The notes beneath the pieces are model-generated. The model did not search any database. It saw only the letters and a list, made by a program, of their open reading frames with translations, and was not told the DNA's origin. A program made the position numbers and the translations under genes. DNA of 64,000 bases from Hymenobacter rigui (GTDB lineage Bacteria > Bacteroidota > Bacteroidia > Cytophagales > Hymenobacteraceae), in contig NZ_RWIT01000002.1 of assembly GCF_003944715.1 (NCBI RefSeq), positions 310,001 through 374,000 of the forward strand. The letters are read 5' to 3'. Of the stretch, positions 22,736 through 30,581 are shown one piece after another (positions within the stretch are counted from its first letter, which is position 1; the number at the start of each line of letters is the position of its first letter).

Positions 22736-23293
22736 ATGGCTGATTTCAAGATTGCCCACGCTATTACCGCCAAGAATGAAGGCGGCTACGCCAACAACCC
22801 CGCCGACCGGGGCGGCGAAACCCATCTGGGGATTGCCCGCCGGTTCCATCCTAACTGGCCTGGCTGGCAGATTGTAGACACGCTGAAAAAGCAGGTGGGC
22901 TTCCCCGGCACAGCCAACAACAGCACACAGCTTAAAGCTTTGGCGGCCAACTTCTACAAGGTTCAGTTCTGGGATGTGCTGAAACTGGATAGTATAACAG
23001 ATCAGCTGCTGGCCAACGCAGTGTATGACTTCGGCGTGAATGCCGGACCCGGTCGGTCGGCTACGCTGCTACAGCAGGCGGCGAATGTGACCAACCGCAA
23101 CTCCGGCACCAACCTGGTAGTGGACGGGAAGATTGGCCCGGCTACGGTGGCCGTGCTGAATGCCCACCCTACTCCGGCCCTGCTCCGCAAAGCCTTTGCC
23201 ATCAAACGTGGCAGCTTCTATCTGACCCTGGCCGAAAATAGCCCTACGCAGGAAGTATTTGTGGCCTCCTGGCTTTCCCGCATTACACTTTAA
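22736..23293 (+). CDS. GH108-type endolysin (N-acetylmuramidase-like)
   Basis: A 185-residue protein. The N-terminal domain (about 5-90) matches glycoside hydrolase family 108: KNEGGYANNPADRGGETHLG holds the catalytic Glu15 in the ENEGGY-type motif. The C-terminal part (about 95-180) fits the peptidoglycan-binding domain usually attached to GH108 (NAVYDFGVNAG, then VDGKIGPATVAVLNA). It has no signal peptide, so release needs a holin. It cleaves the glycan backbone of the cell wall at lysis. Start and length are standard for the family. This is the strongest evidence that the surrounding genes form a lysis cassette. Confidence 0.88.
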   Translation: MADFKIAHAITAKNEGGYANNPADRGGETHLGIARRFHPNWPGWQIVDTLKKQVGFPGTANNSTQLKALAANFYKVQFWDVLKLDSITDQLLANAVYDFGVNAGPGRSATLLQQAANVTNRNSGTNLVVDGKIGPATVAVLNAHPTPALLRKAFAIKRGSFYLTLAENSPTQEVFVASWLSRITL

Positions 23294-23312
23294 CCACTTA
23301 CTACTTACTGCT

Positions 23313-23702
23313 ATGAAAGACTGGTTTGCCCGTATTTCTCTGCTTTTGCTACTCGTTGCCGTTGGCGCGTGGTGGCACCATGCCGCCCAGAGCGAAAATT
23401 ACAATTCGCTGGAAGCTACTTGGTACTGGATCGGCTTCCTGTTCGTGCTGGCTATCAACGTGGTCAATGCGGTACTCGACTACCGGAAACGCCCGAAAAC
23501 ACTCAATGACAAAGCTGGCCAGAACCGTACCTACTCTGTCATATTGCTGCTGATGGCAGCGAGCCTGACTGCTGTAGCATGCCGGAACACGCCAACAACG
23601 GCCGTCGCACCTGACCCGGAGTATCTGTTCCCTACCCCTCGGATGGTAACCGACTCCAACGGCTGGGAAGTAGTCGATACCGCACTGGTTGCCCGCAAGT
23701 AA
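23313..23702 (+). CDS. Small membrane protein with internal lipobox-like segment, lysis cassette
   Basis: A 129-residue protein starting MKDWFARISLLLLLV. Two membrane segments (about 8-22 and 36-53) are followed by a third hydrophobic stretch that ends in LTAVAC (about residues 76-92), much like a lipoprotein signal placed in the middle of the protein. The tail is short and polar. It could be a second holin or an antiholin, or an inner-membrane protein with a spanin-like end. Its stop TAA overlaps the next start (TAATG). The role is inferred only from position. Confidence 0.5.
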   Translation: MKDWFARISLLLLLVAVGAWWHHAAQSENYNSLEATWYWIGFLFVLAINVVNAVLDYRKRPKTLNDKAGQNRTYSVILLLMAASLTAVACRNTPTTAVAPDPEYLFPTPRMVTDSNGWEVVDTALVARK

Positions 23703-24259
23703 TGCTCTGGCTGCTACTCACTCACCCGCTGGCCTGGCTGCTGACGTATCTGCACCCGCGCATCTGGGTAAAGCTCGATGTGCGTCGGTTCGTGCAGGCC
23801 GGGGCCGTTGATACGTTGCTGCGCACCTTCCACCGCCAACGGGCCACCGTGCGGGGTATCGTGATGGTGCTGATTGCAGGGCTGGCCAGCTTGCCCACCT
23901 GGGGCCACTGGTTGCCATTCGGTCTGAGCATGGCCGGCCTACTCATTTTACAGGCTGCCTACTGGCTCTACGACTTCAACCCGCGCCTGAATGAGGCCCG
24001 CAACCTGCCCTATGTGGGCCGCTACCACGTCAGTTGGAATCCGCAGGCCGCTTACTTTCCCGACCGGTATGTGTGGCGCCGCGCCTGGGAGCAGGTTCGG
24101 GCCCCGGATGAAACTGCGCCGCCGGCCTATGAGGACCGGCAGGTGGTGAACGTCGCCGGTCCGCTACTCAAGCAACTGCTGCAGAACCTGCTGGTAAATG
24201 GTTGTGTGGCCTACTCACTCACCCTGTTCGGTATTGGTGTATGGGCGTGGTTAAGCTGA
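23702..24259 (+). CDS. Membrane protein of unknown function, end of lysis cassette
   Basis: A 185-residue protein with an N-terminal hydrophobic start (MLWLLLTHPLAWLL), two central membrane segments (about 58-95) and one C-terminal segment (about 165-184). Between them is a Trp/Tyr/Pro-rich cytoplasmic or periplasmic part. It overlaps the previous gene by one base and is followed by a terminator shared with the convergent integrase gene. No family recognised; possibly superinfection exclusion or lysis control. Confidence 0.5.
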   Translation: MLWLLLTHPLAWLLTYLHPRIWVKLDVRRFVQAGAVDTLLRTFHRQRATVRGIVMVLIAGLASLPTWGHWLPFGLSMAGLLILQAAYWLYDFNPRLNEARNLPYVGRYHVSWNPQAAYFPDRYVWRRAWEQVRAPDETAPPAYEDRQVVNVAGPLLKQLLQNLLVNGCVAYSLTLFGIGVWAWLS

Positions 24260-24363
24260 AGCGCCGGGCCCGCCCCGGCTGGTACCGGATTCGTACCTAA
24301 CGCCTATATTGCCTGCTCGTACACACCTCTATAGTTGTCAGGGCCGAACACTGACAGCTCCTG

Positions 24364-24398
24364 AAAGCCCAGCCGCGCCAACGGCTGGGCTTTCTTTT
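24364..24398. terminator. Bidirectional terminator between lysis cassette and integrase
   Basis: AAAGCCCAGCCG (24364-24375) and its exact complement (24382-24393), 6-nt loop, then CTTTT. It lies between convergent genes. Confidence 0.85.
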
Positions 24399-24401
24399 CG
24401 C

Positions 24402-25811
24402 CTATTCAGTTCGGGGTTTCCGATTCTTTTTCGTGATGTACACCTTCGCCCGAAGCGGCCCCCCATCTTCTGCATCTACCCAGCCCGGCGGGTCAGCATC
24501 GTAGTATGGACCCAGAATCTGCTTCCAGGCTTCCAATAGCGGCACTGCCACTCGCCGGGCTTTGTCCTTTGCGTAGATATCCGTGCTAGTGGCGTTTTGC
24601 GCGTGGCCCAGCAGGTAGGACGCAATGCTTTTGTCACCGGCGCTAAACTCCAGTACCAGGCTGCCGGCCGTGTGTCGCGCTGTGTGGGTGCCAATCACCT
24701 CCCACACCGGTCGGTAGTTGTCCTGCACCTCACCGTTAGAAATCTTCGCATCGTTGAACAGACGGTTCAGGCCGGCCAGTTTAGCTACCTCCTTGATCAG
24801 GCCGGTACGCCGGCGGTTTACCCGCTCTGGCAAGTCCCACCCCCAACGTCGGCCGATACGGGCAGCAAGCGGCGGCAGCGGCAGCAGCACCTCGGCGGCC
24901 GTTTTGCCCTGGTAGTGGCGCAACGCGGCGACGGTCTGACCGTCGGCCGTGCGCAGCTCGGTAATCTGCTGGGCACTGATTGAGCGTACGTCGGAGTCAC
25001 GCCGACCCGACAGGCACTGCAACAGCCACCGGTCCCGTTCCTCTGCCAGCCGAGCGTCGTCGAGCCGCACGGTAATGAGTTGGTGCAGTTCCTCGCGGGT
25101 CAGGTCCAGCTGCACCGCGTGCAGGGCTTTATAGCGTAGCCAGGGCGCTTTCGGGTTCAGGCCGATGCGCGTGGCCAGCAGCCGGAAGAATTTATAATGC
25201 TCGGCAATGCTGCCATCGGAGTCCCCCCGATCTACCAGCTTCTTCCGCCAGTCGCGCACCAGCTGCTCTGTCAACTGCCCGGCCAATAGCCCCGGCTTCC
25301 AGGCCTCCAACTGATCAACCACGTGCTGATAGTGGCGCAGGTGAGAAGCCGAGTGCAGGCCCTGGTTTTCCTGCTGCCACTGCGCGTAGTGCGTGCTGAT
25401 AGTGAGTTCCGCCGGCGAGAGCAGAGCAGGTTGCGGCGCGGTGGGCTCCCCGGCCATTGGGCCGTACACCGCCTCTTCCAGCATGGCCCGGGTTACCTGC
25501 GTAGTGCCCAGCGGCCCGGCCAGTGAGCGGAACGCATCCCGGAGCGTCTTTTCCCACTTGTTCAACTCGTCGTTGATGTGTTCCGCCTCCGGGTGGTCTG
25601 ACAGAACACGTCCGGTTTTCGGCTCAAACAGCTGCTCGACCTTACGGCCTTTCTGCCGCTCAGGCAGGATAAGCAGCCCAGGCGAAACGGAAAAATCAGT
25701 ACCATGGAAATAGCACACAATCCGGACCTGATAAAAGCCATCAGGCCGGGGACGGCGCAGGTATACATGGATGCGAAACTTATTATAAAAGCCCGGTCTG
25801 GAGCGAGTCAT
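24402..25811 (-). CDS. Tyrosine recombinase / phage integrase
   Basis: A 469-residue site-specific recombinase of the long Bacteroidota type. Residues about 1-95 fit the Arm-DNA-binding domain, about 130-230 the SAM-like core-binding domain, and about 245-455 the catalytic domain. Catalytic residues visible are Arg in SGRRDSD, His-x-x-Arg in HTARH, His in LLGHA and the nucleophile Tyr in STDIYAK. It would integrate and excise the element at an att site, probably in the 100-200 bases to its right, before glnN. No tRNA gene is visible there. The left att site is not in the window, so the repeat pair cannot be tested. It converges on the lysis cassette with a shared terminator. Confidence 0.9.
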   Translation of the reverse strand: MTRSRPGFYNKFRIHVYLRRPRPDGFYQVRIVCYFHGTDFSVSPGLLILPERQKGRKVEQLFEPKTGRVLSDHPEAEHINDELNKWEKTLRDAFRSLAGPLGTTQVTRAMLEEAVYGPMAGEPTAPQPALLSPAELTISTHYAQWQQENQGLHSASHLRHYQHVVDQLEAWKPGLLAGQLTEQLVRDWRKKLVDRGDSDGSIAEHYKFFRLLATRIGLNPKAPWLRYKALHAVQLDLTREELHQLITVRLDDARLAEERDRWLLQCLSGRRDSDVRSISAQQITELRTADGQTVAALRHYQGKTAAEVLLPLPPLAARIGRRWGWDLPERVNRRRTGLIKEVAKLAGLNRLFNDAKISNGEVQDNYRPVWEVIGTHTARHTAGSLVLEFSAGDKSIASYLLGHAQNATSTDIYAKDKARRVAVPLLEAWKQILGPYYDADPPGWVDAEDGGPLRAKVYITKKNRKPRTE

Positions 25812-25823
25812 AGGGCAGGTTAT

Positions 25824-25845
25824 GGGTATGGTTTGGGTATGGTTT
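25824..25845. repeat. Tandem 11-bp repeat upstream of the integrase
   Basis: GGGTATGGTTT is repeated twice head to tail, 13 bases upstream of the integrase start. Tandem short repeats beside an integrase gene are typical arm-type recombinase sites, so this may belong to the attachment region; it could also be a promoter element. Confidence 0.55.
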
Positions 25846-25934
25846 AACTCCTGCGCAGCCTACCACGTCATAAGACGATGCTGCATGATGTATTATTAAA
25901 GCTCAAAACGACACATTGACGTGAGCCCACAAAA

Positions 25935-25964
25935 AAAAGCCGTCCCCACCCGGAAACGGCTTTT
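25935..25964 (-). terminator. glnN terminator
   Basis: AAAAGCCGT (25935-25943) pairs with ACGGCTTTT (25956-25964), followed on the minus strand by eight T. It lies 60 bases beyond the glnN stop. It marks host sequence, so the right end of the element lies between about 25,812 and 25,935. Confidence 0.8.
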
Positions 25965-26023
25965 CTGAAATCGTGGCGCGGAGAAAATTCCCACCCAACT
26001 CCGGCCCGATTCTGACCTCGGAC

Positions 26024-28213
26024 TTAGTGCCGGAACAACAGTTCGCGGTACTTTACCAAGGGCCAGTCCTCATCGGCCACCATCAGCTCCAGCTTATCTA
26101 CCGAGCGGCGGATGGTGTCGAAATGTGCTTTCACGGTGTCGCAGTAGGCCACGGCCCGCTCGCGCGTATCGTCAATCTTGTTGGCCACTTTGCGGGCGTT
26201 GATCATCTCATCCACCTGGGTTTTGATGGTGGTGATGTGGCGAGAAATGGCTTTGATGGTATCCAGCGTTACCTGCGTGTTCTCATCATCGAGGCCCAGC
26301 TCGCGCAGGCCGCGCACGTTGGTAATGAGCTTGGTCTGGTACGCCACGGCCGTGGGAATGATGTGGTTTACGGCCAGGTCGCCCATTACGCGGCTCTCAA
26401 TCTGGATTTTCTTGATGTAGTCCTCCAGCAGAATCTCGTGGCGGGCGTGCAGCTCCACGTGCGAGAAAATGTTGTGACGCTCGAACAGCGCGGCGGCTTC
26501 TTCCTCCACAATGGCATCCAGGGCCTGGGGCGTGGTGGGCACGTTGGAAAGGCCGCGGGCGGCGGCTTCATCCTTCCACTCATCGGAGTAGCCGTTACCC
26601 TCGAAGCGGATGCTCTTGGAGCTGATTACGTACTCGCGGAGCACGTCCACAATGGCTACTTCTTTTTTCTTGCCCTGCTCGATGAGCTTGTCCACCGACT
26701 TCTTGAAGTCGATGAGCTGCTCGGCCACGATGGCGTTGAGCGTGGTCATGGCCGACGACGAGTTGGCCGAGGAGCCTACGGCGCGGAACTCAAACTTGTT
26801 GCCGGTGAAGGCGAAGGGCGAGGTACGGTTACGGTCGGTGTTGTCGAGCAGAATGGCCGGAATCTTGTCGATACCCAGCTTCAGGTAGATGTTGTCACCT
26901 TTGTCGAGGGGCACTTTGGCGGTACGCTCCAGCTCATCCAGTACCGAATCCAGCATCGAACCCACGAATACCGACATGATGGCCGGCGGGGCTTCGTTGG
27001 CGCCCAGGCGGTGGTCGTTGCTAGCCGAGGCAATGCTGGAACGCAGCAAATCGGCGTAGCGGTGCACCGCTTTGATGGTGGTGATGAAGAACGCCAGGAA
27101 CTGGAGGTTCTCCTTGGGGCGACGACCGGGAGCCAGCAGGTTCACGCCGGTATCGGTGCTCATGGCCCAGTTGTTATGCTTGCCCGAGCCGTTTACGCCG
27201 GCAAAGGGCTTCTCGTGCAGCAGCACTTTGAAGTTGTGCTTGTCGGCCACGCGCTCCATGATGTCCATGAGCAGCTGGTTGTGGTCGACGGCCAGGTTGG
27301 CGTCCTCGAAGGTGGGGGCGCACTCAAACTGGTGCGGGGCTACTTCGTTGTGGCGGGTGCGCAGCGGAATGCCCAGCTTGTTGGCTTCTTCTTCGAAGTC
27401 CAGCATGTAGGCGTGCACGCGGGCCGGAATAGAGCCGAAGTAGTGGTCTTCCAGCTGCTGGCCTTTGGCCGGAGCATGGCCGAACAGCGTACGGCCGGTC
27501 ATGACCAGGTCGGGGCGGGCGTTATACAGGGCGCGGTCCACCAGGAAGTACTCCTGCTCGATACCGAGCGTGGTGTGCACGCGCTGTACGTCCTTATCGA
27601 AATATTGGCACACATCCACGGCAGCCTTTTCCAGGGAGGCCAGCGACTTCAGCAGCGGGGCTTTGTAGTCGAGGGCTTCGCCGGTGTAGGCAACGAATAT
27701 GGTAGGAATGCACAGGGTTTTGGCCCCGGCAGTTTCAATGATGAAGGCGGGCGACGTGGGGTCCCAGGCCGTGTAGCCGCGGGCCTCGAAGGTGTTGCGG
27801 ATACCGCCGTTGGGGAACGACGACGCATCGGGCTCCTGCTGCACCAGCGCCGAGCCTTTGAAATTCTCAATCGGCCGGCCGTCGGAGTTCAGATCGAAGA
27901 ACGAGTCGTGCTTTTCAGCGGTAGCACCGGTCAGGGGCTGGAACCAGTGCGTGTAGTGGGTGGCACCTTTGGCCATGGCCCAGGTTTTCATGGCCGAAGC
28001 CACGGCGTCGGCCACGCTGCGCTCAACCGGCGAACCTTGCTTGATGGCCGCTTGCAGCTTCTTGAAGTATTCGCCGGGCATAGTTGCCCGCATGGCGTCG
28101 AGGTTGAACACGTTCTTGCCGAACGTATCGGAGCGACGCTCACCGGAAACGGTGACGGCCAGCGGCTGGCGCTGGTCAACTAATTCGAGAGCTTTGAAGC
28201 GAAGAATTGCCAT
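26024..28213 (-). CDS. glnN: Type III glutamine synthetase
   Basis: A 729-residue protein, the usual length of GSIII and far longer than GSI or GSII. It makes glutamine from glutamate, ammonia and ATP, the central ammonia-assimilation step. Family marks include an N-terminal GSIII domain with FGKNVFNLDAM, the AFVGVNGSGKHNN-like stretch (FAGVNGSGKHNNWAMSTD), LEQEY-type glutamate ligands (TLGIEQEYFLVD), and NRTSPFAFTGNKFEFRAVG. The start is the ATG of MAILRFKALE; a 46-codon upstream extension is noncoding in look. A TACCTTTG box with a TTG 21 bases further upstream lies about 40 bases before it. Single-gene unit with its own terminator, immediately outside the prophage. Confidence 0.95.
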   Translation of the reverse strand: MAILRFKALELVDQRQPLAVTVSGERRSDTFGKNVFNLDAMRATMPGEYFKKLQAAIKQGSPVERSVADAVASAMKTWAMAKGATHYTHWFQPLTGATAEKHDSFFDLNSDGRPIENFKGSALVQQEPDASSFPNGGIRNTFEARGYTAWDPTSPAFIIETAGAKTLCIPTIFVAYTGEALDYKAPLLKSLASLEKAAVDVCQYFDKDVQRVHTTLGIEQEYFLVDRALYNARPDLVMTGRTLFGHAPAKGQQLEDHYFGSIPARVHAYMLDFEEEANKLGIPLRTRHNEVAPHQFECAPTFEDANLAVDHNQLLMDIMERVADKHNFKVLLHEKPFAGVNGSGKHNNWAMSTDTGVNLLAPGRRPKENLQFLAFFITTIKAVHRYADLLRSSIASASNDHRLGANEAPPAIMSVFVGSMLDSVLDELERTAKVPLDKGDNIYLKLGIDKIPAILLDNTDRNRTSPFAFTGNKFEFRAVGSSANSSSAMTTLNAIVAEQLIDFKKSVDKLIEQGKKKEVAIVDVLREYVISSKSIRFEGNGYSDEWKDEAAARGLSNVPTTPQALDAIVEEEAAALFERHNIFSHVELHARHEILLEDYIKKIQIESRVMGDLAVNHIIPTAVAYQTKLITNVRGLRELGLDDENTQVTLDTIKAISRHITTIKTQVDEMINARKVANKIDDTRERAVAYCDTVKAHFDTIRRSVDKLELMVADEDWPLVKYRELLFRH

Positions 28214-28253
28214 GCTAGAGGAAGGCGTGAGAGATAAATCAGAGTTATGAAGC

Positions 28254-28285
28254 CAAAGGTACAGGCAAATCACACTATTTCGCAA
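28254..28285 (-). promoter_or_regulatory. glnN promoter
   Basis: On the minus strand TTG (28283-28285), 21 bases, then TACCTTTG (28254-28261), matching the Bacteroidota RpoD consensus TTG-N17-23-TAnnTTTG. The predicted transcript start leaves a leader of about 40 bases before the ATG at 28213. Confidence 0.75.
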
Positions 28286-28487
28286 TACACCCCTCTTTTT
28301 TTGCACTACTTTTTCGATAAACAACTTGTTTCCCTTCCCTACCCCTATCAATTATTAGGCTATACAGACAAAAATTAACACATAAATAACTCATTGACCT
28401 ATCACACTCCCGCTGCCCCTTCTAATTCATACAGCTTCCTCCTGCCACCAATTTCTCCACTAGCAGCCTGCGGCCTACCTTTGGGGT

Positions 28488-30347
28488 GTGAAAAACCGCT
28501 TCGCGTTTCAGCCCCGCTATTTCCTTTTTTGGCTGGCGTATTTTGTAACGGCCAAGGCCGCTTTTCTGCTGTACCATACTACCCGCACGGTTACACTGAG
28601 CCCGGCAACAGTTACCCGGGTTTTTGGCTACGGGCTGCGGCTGGATGCTTCGGCCACGGCGTATCTGTGCCTTGTGCCGTTTCTGCTGTTTTCGGTGGGC
28701 AGTTTGCTGGGGCCGAAGTTTCCGCTGGAGCGGCTGCTGCGGTTTTTCACGGCGGTGGCCGGCGTAGTGGTGGCCACGATTACCGTGGCCGATCTGGAAC
28801 TGTACCGCGCCTGGGGTTTCCGGCTCGATGCCACTCCGCTGCAATACCTGAGCACTCCGCAGGAAGCTGCTGCCTCGGCGGGAACTGCGCCGGTGCTGCT
28901 GCTGCTGGGCGCGTTTGCCGGGTTGCTGCTGCTGGGCTGGGGGCTCTATCAGAAGATAGTGGGGCGGTTACCGGCCCTGCCCGCCGGTTTTGGCCGGGGC
29001 CGGGCGGCGCTGGCGGGGCTGCTGTACCTGCTGCTGTTGGTAGTCCCTCTGCGCGGCGGGCTGCAGCAGATTCCGGTGAACCAGAGCGACGTGTACTTTT
29101 CCAGCGTGCCCTTCGCCAACCACGCGGCGGTGAATGTACCCTGGAACGTGGTTAACTCCCTGTTTCTACAGAACGCCGGTCCGAACCCTTACCAGTTCAT
29201 GGCCGACTCAACAGCGCAGCGGCTGGTGCAACCGCTCTACGCCCCTGCCCCGGCCGATACCACCACGCTACTGCGCACCCGGCGGCCCAACGTGCTGTTC
29301 ATTATCCTGGAAAGCTTCACGGGCAAGCTGGTGGGCCACCTGGGCGGGGAAGCGGGCGTTACGCCTACCCTCGACAGCCTGGCCCGCACGGATATATCGT
29401 TCCGGAACATCTACGCGGCCGGCGACCGGAGCCAGAAGGGCCTGGTGGCGCTGCTTTCGGGCTATCCCAACCAGCCGGCTACCTCTATTATAAAGTACCC
29501 GCGCAAGACGGAGCGCCTGCCTCACCTGGCCCGGGTACTGCGCGGGCAGGGCTACAGCACGGCCTATTACCACGGCGGCGAGCTGGCTTTTGCTAACATG
29601 AAAAGCTACCTGGTAACGGCTGGCTACGAGCGGCTGACGGAACGCGCGGACTTTGCTCCCCGGGACCAGAACTCGAAGTGGGGTGCCCACGACCACGTGC
29701 TGCTGCAACGCATGCTGCAGGAGCTACCCCGGCAACGGCCGCCGTTTTTCGTCACGGCCTTTACCCTCAGCAGCCACGAGCCCTTCGACGTGCCCATGCG
29801 CACCCGTTTCCCGGGTATCGATGAGGCCAGCCGCTTCCGTAACTCCGTGTATTACACCGACCACGTGCTGGGCCAATTTCTAAATAAGGCCCGCCTGCAG
29901 CCGTGGTGGCAGAATACGCTGGTAGTGCTGGTAGCCGACCACGGCCATCCCCAGCCCGGCGACACGCCCAACCACGCCCCCGAGAAATTCAGGGTGCCGC
30001 TGCTGCTCACGGGCGGGGCGCTGCGCCCCACGGCCCAGGGCCGTAGCATCAGCACCTTCGGCAGCCAGACCGACGTAGCCGCTACCCTTCTGCGCCAGTT
30101 GCAACTACCCGCCTCCAACTTCCGCTGGAGCCGCGACCTGCTGGCCCCCGCCCCGACCGCCTGGCCTGGCGGCCTGGCCTTCTACTGCTTCACCGACGGG
30201 TTCGGGGTAGTTACGCCGGCCGGGGCCGTTACTTACGACAACGTGGCCCGGCAGATAATAGAACGGGACGCCACCGTGCAGGCTGCCCAACTCCGGTTCG
30301 GCAAGGCGTATGAGCAGCTGTCGTTTACGGATTTTTTGCGAAAGTGA
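28488..30347 (+). CDS. LTA synthase family sulfatase (membrane phosphoglycerol/phosphoethanolamine transferase-like)
   Basis: A 619-residue protein with five N-terminal membrane segments (about 10-30, 45-65, 70-95, 125-150 and 175-195) and a C-terminal sulfatase/alkaline-phosphatase fold domain from about 265. Motifs include NVLFIILESFTGK (metal ligand and the catalytic Thr/Ser region), SSHEPF, and LVVLVADHGHPQ (DH metal ligands). In Gram-negative Bacteroidota such enzymes add head groups to periplasmic glycans or lipids. The likely start is GTG at 28488, just after a TACCTTTG box (28476-28483), so the mRNA may be almost leaderless. Single gene. Confidence 0.85.
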   Translation: MKNRFAFQPRYFLFWLAYFVTAKAAFLLYHTTRTVTLSPATVTRVFGYGLRLDASATAYLCLVPFLLFSVGSLLGPKFPLERLLRFFTAVAGVVVATITVADLELYRAWGFRLDATPLQYLSTPQEAAASAGTAPVLLLLGAFAGLLLLGWGLYQKIVGRLPALPAGFGRGRAALAGLLYLLLLVVPLRGGLQQIPVNQSDVYFSSVPFANHAAVNVPWNVVNSLFLQNAGPNPYQFMADSTAQRLVQPLYAPAPADTTTLLRTRRPNVLFIILESFTGKLVGHLGGEAGVTPTLDSLARTDISFRNIYAAGDRSQKGLVALLSGYPNQPATSIIKYPRKTERLPHLARVLRGQGYSTAYYHGGELAFANMKSYLVTAGYERLTERADFAPRDQNSKWGAHDHVLLQRMLQELPRQRPPFFVTAFTLSSHEPFDVPMRTRFPGIDEASRFRNSVYYTDHVLGQFLNKARLQPWWQNTLVVLVADHGHPQPGDTPNHAPEKFRVPLLLTGGALRPTAQGRSISTFGSQTDVAATLLRQLQLPASNFRWSRDLLAPAPTAWPGGLAFYCFTDGFGVVTPAGAVTYDNVARQIIERDATVQAAQLRFGKAYEQLSFTDFLRK

Positions 30348-30581
30348 GTGGTTTGAATTCAGCCAAAAAAGCCTGACTGCTCCCCCATTTTGGCTGACAT
30401 CTTCTGCCCGTTCGTGCACCGTATTGCGTCGCTGCTCTTTTTTCACGCATCCCTTTCTGCCATACTACTCCTGAACCCGCATTGTATTTTGTGTACAAAG
30501 CCCATGCGGACCTATAGAAAGCATAATTTAGCGTCTCATTACTTATAAGAAGCTATAATACCTCTCCATTGAATAATTTGT

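Noticed and set aside
25965..26010. tRNA 3' end as integration target
   Set aside because: The sequence between the glnN stop and terminator does not fold as a tRNA and lacks a T-arm motif.
25973..28183. A 736-residue open frame on the plus strand
   Set aside because: It runs antisense to glnN, has low-complexity Gly/Val/His/Leu composition typical of a reverse frame of a high-G+C gene, and no family motif.
30360..30396. Terminator CAGCCAAAA/TTTTGGCTG after the LTA-synthase-like gene
   Set aside because: Only nine base pairs with an 19-nt loop and no U-run; too weak to list.
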